From contig JAOGAX010000002.1 of the NCBI GenBank assembly GCA_028144365.1, forward strand, positions 37,351 to 101,350: 64,000 nt of DNA. The letters are read 5' to 3'. The first letter of the stretch is position 1; every line of letters starts with the position of its first letter. The translations under genes were made by a program, and so were the position numbers. Below, piece after piece: positions 34,201 to 42,718 of the stretch. Source of the DNA: Aquiluna sp. (GTDB taxonomy: Bacteria > Actinomycetota > Actinomycetes > Actinomycetales > Microbacteriaceae). Below the pieces are notes generated by a model. That model was not told the origin of the DNA, searched no databases, and was given only the letters and a program-made list of their open reading frames with translations.

Positions 34201-34364
34201 TCAGACCCTCAATCCTACCCAGCGCAAGGGCTAGGTGGCGAGGGTGGTTTGGGTTGCCTTCCCGGTGACTACTTATCAAACCCACTACGCTGGTATGGTT
34301 TTGTACTACCCCGTCATAGGGGACATAGACCAGGCGAGGGTGCCTGGAAGGATTTGGAGGAGAA

Positions 34365-35663
34365 GTGAAGTTCCTCTTGGATGACACTCGACGCAGAGTA
34401 TTGCGCATCATTCTTGTCGCCCTGTTGGCCGTATTCGGTGGCCTCAGTGTGTCAGCACCTGCGCTCGGAGACAGCGTTGGCGAGGAGTACTCGGCGACAG
34501 TCTTCGGCAACGTCAAGGTTGACGGTGAGCCAATCGCCGGAGTGAGAATCGTGGTTGATGGCGGCGGCTACACCGCGGAGACCGTTACCGACTCAGATGG
34601 ACGCTGGTCAATTGGTGTTCCAGAGGTGCGCAACTACAACGTAACCCTCGATGAATCCACCCTCCCAGAGGGCATTTCAGTGCTCGAGGGCGGAGCAACA
34701 CAAGAGGTTGAATTCGGTCTCACCGACCGAGTTGCGAAGAACTTCTTCATTGGTGAGGGTGAACGCAACGAGACCTCCATCTTTGATCAGATCGTCTCAA
34801 GATTTATCTATGGAATTAATTTCGGACTGATGCTCGGACTTGCGGCTGTCGGTGTCTCGCTGGTGTTCGGAACAACCGGGCTTTCCAACTTCTCTCACGG
34901 AGAGATGGTCACCTTCGGAGCGGTCGCCGCCCTAATCTTTGGTGTTGGCCTCCAGCTTCCGCTTTTCATTGCCATCCCAATCGCAGTGGCTCTATCAGCC
35001 GGTCTTGGTTGGTCTTTGGATGCTGGGCTCTGGCGACCACTCAGAAAAAAGGGGTTGGGCATTGTCCAGCTGATGATTGTCTCCATTGGACTCTCACTGA
35101 CAATGCGCTACGTCATCCAGTTTGTTATTGGTGGCGCAACAGAACAGCTGCCTGGTTTTGACTCTCCCAAGATCAACCTGTTTGGTGCCGTCGCACTTAG
35201 CTCCACAGACCTGATGTCCATGGGTTTGAGCATCGTCGTCATTATCGCTTTCGCCTACTGGCTCCTCAGGACCAAGACGGGTAAGGCAACAAGAGCAATC
35301 TCCGATAACCCAGACCTAGCTGCAGCTTCGGGCATCGATGTCGACAAGGTCATCAGAATTGTTTGGATTATGGCTGCATCACTGGCTGGTTTGGCCGGAG
35401 TGCTCTGGGCCTACTTCCGACCCGGAATCAAGTGGGACATGGGAACCCAGATTCTGCTTCTAATTTTTGCTGCGGTCACCCTCGGAGGTCTCGGCACGGC
35501 ATTTGGTGCTCTAATCGGTGCTCTGATTGTAGGTGTGCTCGTCGAGATGTCGGGTCTAATCATCCCGGCCGACCTGAAGTACGTTGGAGCGCTGGTCGTT
35601 CTGATTGTCGTCCTGCTGGTGAGACCGCAGGGATTGTTGGGCCGAAAACAGAGAGTTGGGTAG
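34365..35663 (+). CDS. livH: Branched-chain amino acid ABC permease LivH with N-terminal signal peptide and beta domain
   Basis: LivH core (YGINFGLMLGLAAVGVSLVFGTTGLSNFSHGEMVTFGA) after about 140 aa holding a signal-like segment and GNVKVDGEPIAGVRIVVDGGGYTAETVTDSDGRWSIGVP; GGAGGAG RBS before GTG 34365. Confidence 0.9.
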   Translation: MKFLLDDTRRRVLRIILVALLAVFGGLSVSAPALGDSVGEEYSATVFGNVKVDGEPIAGVRIVVDGGGYTAETVTDSDGRWSIGVPEVRNYNVTLDESTLPEGISVLEGGATQEVEFGLTDRVAKNFFIGEGERNETSIFDQIVSRFIYGINFGLMLGLAAVGVSLVFGTTGLSNFSHGEMVTFGAVAALIFGVGLQLPLFIAIPIAVALSAGLGWSLDAGLWRPLRKKGLGIVQLMIVSIGLSLTMRYVIQFVIGGATEQLPGFDSPKINLFGAVALSSTDLMSMGLSIVVIIAFAYWLLRTKTGKATRAISDNPDLAAASGIDVDKVIRIVWIMAASLAGLAGVLWAYFRPGIKWDMGTQILLLIFAAVTLGGLGTAFGALIGALIVGVLVEMSGLIIPADLKYVGALVVLIVVLLVRPQGLLGRKQRVG

Positions 35664-35673
35664 GAGGTAGACC

Positions 35674-36666
35674 ATGGACTGGGGATCAATTCTTAATAAC
35701 ACTCTGGCGGGCTTTCTAACCCCGACCACGATTGCCTTCGCACTGGCTGCGCTGGGTCTTGCAATGCACTTTGGTTTCGCAGGGCTTCTGAACTTCGGTA
35801 TCGCAGGCTTTATGGCTATCGGTGGCTACGGCTACGCGATCTCTGTGCTCACCTTTGGGCTGCCCTGGTGGGCAGGCATGCTGGTTGGAGTTCTTGGATC
35901 TGTGGTGTTTGCACTAATCCTGGGTATTCCGACGCTGAGGCTTCGCGGCGACTACTTGGCAATCGCGACCATCGCAGCCGCCGAGATTGCCAGGCTGCTC
36001 TTCTTGACCACTGCCTTCACGGACGTGACGGGCTCTGCAGACGGCCTCTTTGGCTTCAACTCCAGGCCTGACGGGTCAGGATTCCAGAACTCAAACCCAA
36101 TACCTCAGGGAACCTACGGATTTGGACCGTTTACCTACAACGAGCAAACGCTCTGGGTGCTGGTCTTCGGACTGATTGTCCTTACCGTGGCTGTTTGGTT
36201 CCTGTGGGCCCTAATGCGTTCCCCTTGGGGCAGAGTCATCAAGGGCATTCGAGAGGACGAGGAGGCCGTTAGGTCCCTTGGCAAGAACGTCTTCGCCTAC
36301 AAGCTTCAGGCGCTGGTAATCGGAGGTGTCTTCGGAGCCCTCGGTGGCATCATCTACACCGCCGCCCAGAACATCTCCCCTGGAGTCTATGTAACCTCGC
36401 TTACCTTCTTCATCTGGACCTCGCTGCTACTTGGTGGCGCTGCCACAATCTTTGGACCGGTAATTGGAGCGGTTATCTTCTGGGTCATCCAGGCCTTCCT
36501 GTCCAACCTTTTGCCAGCACTTTCAACATCCGGCATCCTTCCTGTTTCGACAACTCAGGCTTCAACCCTGAGGTTCGTGCTCGTCGGTATAGGGCTGATG
36601 CTGCTGGTCATATACCGCCCGCAGGGCATCTTCGGAGACAAGAGGGAGCTGACCTTTGTCAAATAA
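35674..36666 (+). CDS. livM: Branched-chain amino acid ABC permease LivM
   Basis: ALGLAMHFGFAGLLNFGIAGFMAIGGYGYAI, PTLRLRGDYLAIATIAAAEIARL. Confidence 0.92.
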   Translation: MDWGSILNNTLAGFLTPTTIAFALAALGLAMHFGFAGLLNFGIAGFMAIGGYGYAISVLTFGLPWWAGMLVGVLGSVVFALILGIPTLRLRGDYLAIATIAAAEIARLLFLTTAFTDVTGSADGLFGFNSRPDGSGFQNSNPIPQGTYGFGPFTYNEQTLWVLVFGLIVLTVAVWFLWALMRSPWGRVIKGIREDEEAVRSLGKNVFAYKLQALVIGGVFGALGGIIYTAAQNISPGVYVTSLTFFIWTSLLLGGAATIFGPVIGAVIFWVIQAFLSNLLPALSTSGILPVSTTQASTLRFVLVGIGLMLLVIYRPQGIFGDKRELTFVK

Positions 36667-37546
36667 CGAGAAGCCACAAAAGACAACCGACCTCCACATC
36701 GGTGATGCAGTCCCAGGCTGCAAGAAGAAGGACCCGATGCTCGTCATCGACCACGTCAAGAAGACCTTTGGTGGTCTGACGGCAGTCGACGTTGAGCACC
36801 TCGAGATCCCCTCGGGAGTGATTACTGCTCTCATTGGTCCAAACGGTGCGGGTAAGACCACGCTGTTCAACCTGCTGACCGGCTTTGACACCCCAGACAC
36901 TGGCACCTGGTCCTTTATGGGGACCTCGCTATCTGGCGTGCCATCATTCAAGGTTGCCCAGATGGGCCAGGTCCGCACCTTCCAGCTGACAAAGGCGCTG
37001 AGCCTATTGACCGTAATCGAGAACATGAAGCTCGGTGCCAAGGGTCAGAGCGGTGAAAGCATCTTTAGGGCCCTGTTCCCAGGGTTCTGGAAGAAGCAGG
37101 ACGCGGACATCGAGGTCAAGGCCATGGAGCTTCTCAAGCGCTTCAAGCTCGACACTAAAAAAGATGACTTTGCCGCATCCCTCTCGGGAGGGCAGCGCAA
37201 GCTGCTCGAGATGGCTCGTGCCCTGATGACCGACCCGACCCTGGTCATGCTCGACGAGCCAATGGCGGGTGTGAACCCAGCACTTACCCAGTCTCTTCTG
37301 GACCACGTGATTAGCCTCAAGGGTGAGGGTATGACCGTACTGTTCGTTGAGCACGACATGCACATGGTTCGTCACATTGCCGACTGGGTTGTGGTTATGG
37401 CGGAGGGCAAGGTTGTGGCCGAAGGTCCGCCTGACACAGTCATGAAGGAGCAAGCCGTTATTGATGCCTACCTCGGCGCCCACCAGGAAACCGACCTCGG
37501 TGAGGTCACCGGCAGAATCAACATCATCAAAGGGGAGGACAAGTGA
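36656..37546 (+). CDS. livG: Branched-chain amino acid ABC ATP-binding protein LivG
   Basis: LIGPNGAGKTTLFNLLTGF, SGGQRKLLEMARALM, VMLDEPMAGVNP. Confidence 0.93.
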   Translation: MSNNEKPQKTTDLHIGDAVPGCKKKDPMLVIDHVKKTFGGLTAVDVEHLEIPSGVITALIGPNGAGKTTLFNLLTGFDTPDTGTWSFMGTSLSGVPSFKVAQMGQVRTFQLTKALSLLTVIENMKLGAKGQSGESIFRALFPGFWKKQDADIEVKAMELLKRFKLDTKKDDFAASLSGGQRKLLEMARALMTDPTLVMLDEPMAGVNPALTQSLLDHVISLKGEGMTVLFVEHDMHMVRHIADWVVVMAEGKVVAEGPPDTVMKEQAVIDAYLGAHQETDLGEVTGRINIIKGEDK

Positions 37547-38265
37547 GCGACACAGTAATTGAGGTTAAAGACCTCGTCGCCGGCTACCTCCCAGGCGTAA
37601 ACATTCTCAATGGGACCAACTTTCACGCCGACAAGGGTGAGCTAATTGGAATCATCGGCCCAAATGGAGCGGGTAAGTCAACATTGCTCAAAGCCATTTT
37701 CGGCCTGGTAAAGGTCCGGGAGGGCTCGATCACTCTTAACGGTGAGTCAATCGTGGGCCTCAAGTCAAACCAGCTTGTCACCAAGGGTGTTGGCTTCATC
37801 CCTCAGAACAATAATGTTTTCCCCTCGCTAACCATTGAAGAGAATCTCCAGATGGGTGCCTTTCAGGAGCCTGAGAATTACTCGGAGAGACTCGACTTCG
37901 TAATCTCAATCTTTGAGGAACTGGGTAAGCGCCTAAAGCAGCGTGCGGGTTCGCTATCGGGCGGTGAAAGACAGATGGTTGCCATGAGCCGAGCGCTCAT
38001 GATGGACCCAACCGTTCTGCTGCTGGACGAGCCTTCAGCAGGTCTTAGCCCAGTTAGACAGGACGAGGCATTTCTAAGAGTCTCCGACATCAATAAGGCT
38101 GGTGTGACATGCATCATGGTCGAGCAAAACGCTCGACGTTGCCTTCAGATCTCAGATCGTGCCTATGTGCTAGATCAAGGCAAGGATGCCGTTGTAGGCA
38201 CCGGCCGTGAGCTTCTGAACGACCCTCAGGTCATTGGTCTCTATCTAGGCACCCTTGGCACCTAA
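37543..38265 (+). CDS. livF: Branched-chain amino acid ABC ATP-binding protein LivF
   Basis: GIIGPNGAGKSTLLKAIFGL, LSGGERQMVAMSRALM, LLLDEPSAGLSP. Confidence 0.93.
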   Translation: MSDTVIEVKDLVAGYLPGVNILNGTNFHADKGELIGIIGPNGAGKSTLLKAIFGLVKVREGSITLNGESIVGLKSNQLVTKGVGFIPQNNNVFPSLTIEENLQMGAFQEPENYSERLDFVISIFEELGKRLKQRAGSLSGGERQMVAMSRALMMDPTVLLLDEPSAGLSPVRQDEAFLRVSDINKAGVTCIMVEQNARRCLQISDRAYVLDQGKDAVVGTGRELLNDPQVIGLYLGTLGT

Positions 38266-38413
38266 GCCCAAGGCTCCAACAGGCTCAGGCATTGGCGTCG
38301 GTGTCGCCATCGGTGTCGCCGTGGGCGTGGCCACAGACAATCTAGGTCTTTGGATTGCTCTCGGAGTAGCTCTGGGAGCTGCCTTCGAGGCGACAGTCCG
38401 CAAAGGCAAATAG
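38255..38413 (+). CDS. Small (52 aa) glycine-zipper-like hydrophobic protein, not in the ORF track
   Basis: From TTG 38255, translation (start codon shown as Leu): LAPKPKAPTGSGIGVGVAIGVAVGVATDNLGLWIALGVALGAAFEATVRKGK*; overlaps livF stop; GxxxG-like pattern with a basic tail. Confidence 0.6.
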   Translation: MAPKPKAPTGSGIGVGVAIGVAVGVATDNLGLWIALGVALGAAFEATVRKGK

Positions 38414-38446
38414 CGTTACCAACCCCGTATTAGTTGGTGCAAAAGA

Positions 38447-38475
38447 AATCCCCCCGACCTCAGGCCGGGGGGATT
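38447..38475. terminator. Intrinsic terminator between convergent liv genes and substrate-binding gene
   Basis: AATCCCCCCG-acctcaggc-CGGGGGGATT followed on the plus strand by TCTCTTTGTTCTTT. Confidence 0.8.
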
Positions 38476-38499
38476 CTCTTTGTTCTTTAGAACTCGCTA

Positions 38500-39771
38500 C
38501 TATCCACGGATGGTGGCAGGAACGTTGTTTCCGTCGAACTGCTGAATCAGGATGTTACCGTCAGTTGGGTCTCCGACCTCGTTGAAGGTAATTGCGCCGG
38601 AAGGACCGTCATAGTCTGCGGTTCCGCCGTCGTTGATGATGTCAGCACACTCGGCGAAGCTGGTGCACTTGGTGCCGTTGCCGGAACCACCAGAAACTTC
38701 CTGGAGCTTCTCAGCCATGTTGGCACCCTCGGTGCTGCGAGCCTCAAGAGCAGCAAGCGCTAGAAGCACAACTGCGTCGTAGGTCTCAGGACCGTATGCG
38801 TTCAGCTCAAGAGCTGCGTTTCCGCGAGCAACCCATGCGTCGTTCATCTTGGTGACGAAGTCAGCAATCTTGCTCTCGTTAACACCTGGGTAGGTACCCT
38901 TGGCGCCCTCTAGGGTTCCTGGAGCAAAGTCGTCCGAGTAGTTGGTGAGGTTACCGTCTACGAAGTAGAGGTCCTTACCAGGGAACTGGCTGGTTAGCTC
39001 TGGAACGATCGTCTTTGCCTCGTCGAAGGTAACCAGCACGATAGCGTCTGGGTCGCCTGCGAGAGCCTCGGAGATCTGGCTGGTGAAGTTAGTGTCACCG
39101 GTGTTGTAGGTAGGTGCAGCGATAACCTCTCCACCTGCAGCCTCGAAGGCCTCAGTTACGAAGCCAGCTAGACCGGTACCGTAGGAGTCGTTCAGAACGA
39201 TCATGGAGATCCTCTGGTGTCCGTCCTCGGCTACTAGGTTTCCAAGCACCTCACCCTGAAGAACGTCAGATGGAGCGGTACGGAAGTACAGTCCCTTGTC
39301 CTCGTAGTCGGTGAATGCTGCTGAGGTGTTAGCTGGTGAGAAGTGAATTACACACTCAGCGGTTAGGCGGTCAATGAACTGCAGTGACACACCGGATGAT
39401 GCGGCACCTACTACAGCCTCAACGCCAGCGTTAAGCAGACGTGGGATTTCGGTGTCGTAGGCCTTGTTGTCGGTATCACCTGAGTCACCTGGGGTGTAGT
39501 CAATGGTGATTCCCTTACCAGCTGCGTTGATCTCGTCAACGGCTAGGTAAGCGCCGGCTTCCTCAGGTGGGCCGAGGAATGCGAGGTTTCCGGTCAGAGG
39601 TAGCGCGGAACCTAGCTTTAGGGTTAGGTCTCCACTCTGCTCTGAACCGAGCTCACAACCGCCAGCAGTGGTGGCAGGGGCGCAGCCAGTCAAAACCACA
39701 GCACCCAGCGCTAGTGCGCTAGCTGCGGACAGGGTCTTAACGAAGCGCGACCTGTTGTTCGATACGGTCAT
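38500..39771 (-). CDS. Branched-chain amino acid-type ABC substrate-binding lipoprotein
   Basis: Lipobox VVLTGCAPA; LKLGSALPLTGNLAFLGPPEEAGAYLAVDEINAAG; Leu/Ile/Val-binding fold sequence. Start set at ATG 39771. Confidence 0.9.
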   Translation of the reverse strand: MTVSNNRSRFVKTLSAASALALGAVVLTGCAPATTAGGCELGSEQSGDLTLKLGSALPLTGNLAFLGPPEEAGAYLAVDEINAAGKGITIDYTPGDSGDTDNKAYDTEIPRLLNAGVEAVVGAASSGVSLQFIDRLTAECVIHFSPANTSAAFTDYEDKGLYFRTAPSDVLQGEVLGNLVAEDGHQRISMIVLNDSYGTGLAGFVTEAFEAAGGEVIAAPTYNTGDTNFTSQISEALAGDPDAIVLVTFDEAKTIVPELTSQFPGKDLYFVDGNLTNYSDDFAPGTLEGAKGTYPGVNESKIADFVTKMNDAWVARGNAALELNAYGPETYDAVVLLALAALEARSTEGANMAEKLQEVSGGSGNGTKCTSFAECADIINDGGTADYDGPSGAITFNEVGDPTDGNILIQQFDGNNVPATIRG

Positions 39772-40024
39772 TCTTGCTCCTTGCAATTGCAATTTGTAAT
39801 GCGAATGCGGGCTTGATTGCCCGCATTGCTAGGTAAAGCATAGTGAAAGCCGCGTGTAATCCCTAGGAAATACGGGAGCCTGAAAGCGTTAACGGCCACC
39901 AACCTTCTAGAACTACTCGAAACTATGTAGAATATCTACGAATTCCGCTGAAAATTACTGCAAAAGATGCGAAATCAGTTGAAATCTAGACTCTTGCCAT
40001 TTGAATAACAATTAGATTTCATCC

Positions 40025-40936
40025 TCAGCCCTGCACGGCAATCGGTAGGTCGGGCTTCCTTCGCCTAAGGGCATCTGTCGTAAGAACGACAAGTGAGACC
40101 CAGACCAGCGCGAAACCAATCCACCTCACCGGAGGCATCGGCTCCTCCAGAATGAAATAGCCAACGCTGAACTGCAGAATCGGCGTCAGGTATTGAATAA
40201 AGCCGATTGTCGATAGCTTCACGCGCGACGCAGCAGCACCAAAAAGGATTAGCGGGATTGCCGTGAGAATTCCAAATGAGATGAGGATCGAAGCCTCAAC
40301 AACCCCGGAGAATATCATGATCGGCGTGAACATCGAGACGATCCATAGCTGAACAAGCACAAAAGGTAGGACTATGCCGGACTCAATGGTGAAGCTCTGT
40401 AGCGCCTTGATCTTGCCTCCAACCCGGTTCTTCGCTAACGAGTAAGTCGCGAAGCTAATTGCCAGAACAAGCGCAATCCATGGGGGTCTGCCGTAGTCGA
40501 ACGTGAGGATTACAACCGCAATCAGGCCAATACCAAGGGCAACCCACTGACCCTTCCGCAGCTTCTCTTTGAGAAAGACAACCGCAAACAGCACGGTAAT
40601 CAGCGGATTGATGAAGTAGCCGAGAGAGGTCTCGAGCACATTGCTGGTTGCAACGGCAACTACATAGACCGACCAGTTCACAAAAATAAAGAGTGAGGCA
40701 ACCGCAACCCAGCCGAGCTTCTTGGGCGATCTAACCAGCTCCACAGTCTGCGCCCAGGTTCTAGTTAGGGTCACTAACAGCGCGGCGAAGAGGAAGCCAA
40801 AGACCACCCGCCAGACAACGACCTCAAAAGGGTTGGCGAAGCTGGCTGCGGTAATGATGAGGGGAAATGAACCCCAAATGAGGTAGGCGGAGACTCCGAA
40901 TGTGAGGCCTGTTGCCCCCTCGGATTGCTTCTTCAC
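40025..40936 (-). CDS. rarD: EamA/RarD family transporter
   Basis: AYLIWGSFPLI, NVLETSLGYFINPLITVLFAVVFLKEKLRKGQWVALGIG. Confidence 0.88.
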   Translation of the reverse strand: MKKQSEGATGLTFGVSAYLIWGSFPLIITAASFANPFEVVVWRVVFGFLFAALLVTLTRTWAQTVELVRSPKKLGWVAVASLFIFVNWSVYVVAVATSNVLETSLGYFINPLITVLFAVVFLKEKLRKGQWVALGIGLIAVVILTFDYGRPPWIALVLAISFATYSLAKNRVGGKIKALQSFTIESGIVLPFVLVQLWIVSMFTPIMIFSGVVEASILISFGILTAIPLILFGAAASRVKLSTIGFIQYLTPILQFSVGYFILEEPMPPVRWIGFALVWVSLVVLTTDALRRRKPDLPIAVQG

Positions 40937-40961
40937 GCGCTAATCCTAGGGGCAAAAAGAC

Positions 40962-40990
40962 AGACGGCCCCTCCGGTGGAAGGGCCGTCT
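40962..40990 (-). terminator. Intrinsic terminator downstream of groES
   Basis: AGACGGCCC...GGGCCGTCT hairpin with inner TCC/GGA pairs; minus-strand CTTTTTG tract after the stem. Confidence 0.85.
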
Positions 40991-41002
40991 TACTTGAGTT
41001 AT

Positions 41003-41299
41003 TTAGCGCTCGATGATTGCAAGCACGTCACGGGCAGAGAGCACTAGGTACTCCTCGCCGTTGTACTTGAGCTCGGTGCCGCCGTACTTGGAAAAGACGA
41101 CCATGTCGCCAACCTTGACATCCACTGGGATGCGGTCACCCTCGTCGCTGAAACGACCTGGTCCGACAGCAACAACCTCAGCCTCCTGAGGCTTCTCCTT
41201 GGCGGTGTCTGGGATAACCAGACCCGAGGCGGTTACCTGCTCCGCCTCAAGTGGACGAACGACAATACGATCTTCGAGTGGCTTGATAGAAACCGACAC
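41003..41299 (-). CDS. groES: Co-chaperonin GroES
   Basis: [44 protein letters not shown]; 98 aa. Confidence 0.97.
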   Translation of the reverse strand: MSVSIKPLEDRIVVRPLEAEQVTASGLVIPDTAKEKPQEAEVVAVGPGRFSDEGDRIPVDVKVGDMVVFSKYGGTELKYNGEEYLVLSARDVLAIIER

Positions 41300-41329
41300 T
41301 TTGACCTCTTCTTTACTAAAGATTTTGGA

Positions 41330-41356
41330 TTAGCAGACTCGGTATCCGAGTGCTAA
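41330..41356. promoter_or_regulatory. Degenerate CIRCE element (HrcA site)
   Basis: TTAGCAGAC-TCGGTATCC-GAGTGCTAA: 27-bp CIRCE layout, two mismatches in the left arm. Confidence 0.75.
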
Positions 41357-41375
41357 CTAAAACTTTAGGCCCTTA

Positions 41376-41402
41376 TTAGCACTCAGTCAAGGTGAGTGCT
41401 AG
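41376..41402. promoter_or_regulatory. CIRCE element (HrcA site)
   Basis: TTAGCACTC-AGTCAAGGT-GAGTGCTAG: canonical 9-9-9 layout with one mismatch at the last base. Confidence 0.92.
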
Positions 41403-41415
41403 GTGTGTAGCGACT

Positions 41416-42588
41416 ATGTTTTATCAAGTGAGCGCCACAGCCGTATTTCCCTCTGATGACGCGCTTGCCCTTCTCGAACAGACCTACTCTCCTGAGGTTG
41501 ACCCAGACGCGCTAAACGCGAAGCTGAGAAAAGCTGGGCATGACCCCGGGGTAATCGTCGAGGTGGTCAACCAGGTTGCTCTGCGCCAGAAGGCCAAGCA
41601 AAAGCTTGGACCCCTAGCCGACTCACTGCTTTTAACCAGGCAGGGGCTGGAGCAGTCTTCGAGGTTTGATGTTGCGAAATACCACGCTAGAAAACTGAGC
41701 TCACTCGGTTCTGTGACTGACCTTGGCTGCGGGCTTGGAGTTGATTCTATTGCATTTGCACAGGCGGGAAGCGCGGTGGTGGCCGTCGAAAAAGACGAGG
41801 TGACCGCCGAGTTTGCAAGCAGCAACCTCGCGCGATTTCCCACCGCCGAAGTCCACAGATCAGCCGCCGAGGACTTCGATGTGAGTACAGAGGGAGTCTT
41901 TCTAGACCCCGCGAGGCGAGACCTGGCTTCATCAGGTCGCAGTCGGAAGCTTTTGAGCCCAGACGACTTTTCGCCTTCTATTGGCTTCGCTTTGGAGCAG
42001 TTAGCGACGGTTCCTGGCGGAGTGAAGCTCTCTCCTGCGCTTCCTCACGAGTTGGTCTCCGACAAATTTGAGGCAACCTGGGTTTCTCACCGCGGTGACC
42101 TCGTGGAGTTTTCGCAGTGGAGCACTGATCCTGGGCGGCTTGGAAAGCGCTATGCGGTCATGGTTGATGGTGAGAGTGAGCTGGAGTTCACAGGGGATGA
42201 GTTTGAGGCCGAGGTTAGCTCCCTTGACCAGTTTGTTTATGAGCCCGATCCAGCCTTGATTCGCTCACACCTGATTGGCGCATACGCAGGCGAACAGGGG
42301 CTTGGTTTGTTGTCCGCAGGAATTGCCTACCTCACGGGTAGCGAGAGACAAAGCCCTTGGCTCAGAGGCTACAAACTCCTTGCCGAAATGCCCCTCGATG
42401 AAAAGGCAATCTCGCGCTACCTTTCCGAGCGCAGCATCGGGAGCCTCGAGATCAAGAAGCGAGGAGTGGACATCGACCCGCAGCTGATGCGCAAGCGGCT
42501 GAAGCTTAAAGGTTCGGGCGCCGCCACTCTGATAGCAACCAAAGTGGGCGGCGCCCGTAAGGCACTTGTCTGCGAACCAATCCGCTAG
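41416..42588 (+). CDS. Class I SAM-dependent methyltransferase with THUMP-like domain
   Basis: SAM motif SVTDLGCGLGVDSIAFAQAGSAVVAVEKD, FLDPARRD; C-terminal LEIKKRGVDIDPQLMRKRLKLKGSGAATLIATKVGGARKALVCEP. The listed 41392 start would place the CIRCE arm inside the gene; ATG 41416 or later is preferred. Confidence 0.82.
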   Translation: MFYQVSATAVFPSDDALALLEQTYSPEVDPDALNAKLRKAGHDPGVIVEVVNQVALRQKAKQKLGPLADSLLLTRQGLEQSSRFDVAKYHARKLSSLGSVTDLGCGLGVDSIAFAQAGSAVVAVEKDEVTAEFASSNLARFPTAEVHRSAAEDFDVSTEGVFLDPARRDLASSGRSRKLLSPDDFSPSIGFALEQLATVPGGVKLSPALPHELVSDKFEATWVSHRGDLVEFSQWSTDPGRLGKRYAVMVDGESELEFTGDEFEAEVSSLDQFVYEPDPALIRSHLIGAYAGEQGLGLLSAGIAYLTGSERQSPWLRGYKLLAEMPLDEKAISRYLSERSIGSLEIKKRGVDIDPQLMRKRLKLKGSGAATLIATKVGGARKALVCEPIR

Positions 42589-42718
42589 GTGGCTCCCCCA
42601 ACAAATTGGAAAACGTTTTTGTTACAACTCAGACCCTCCGGCTGGAGTCCAGAGGAGCTGAGGCGACTCGTGCTGAAAAGGCAAACACCCTTACTTGCGA
42701 AAATCTTCCAACTGGTTG

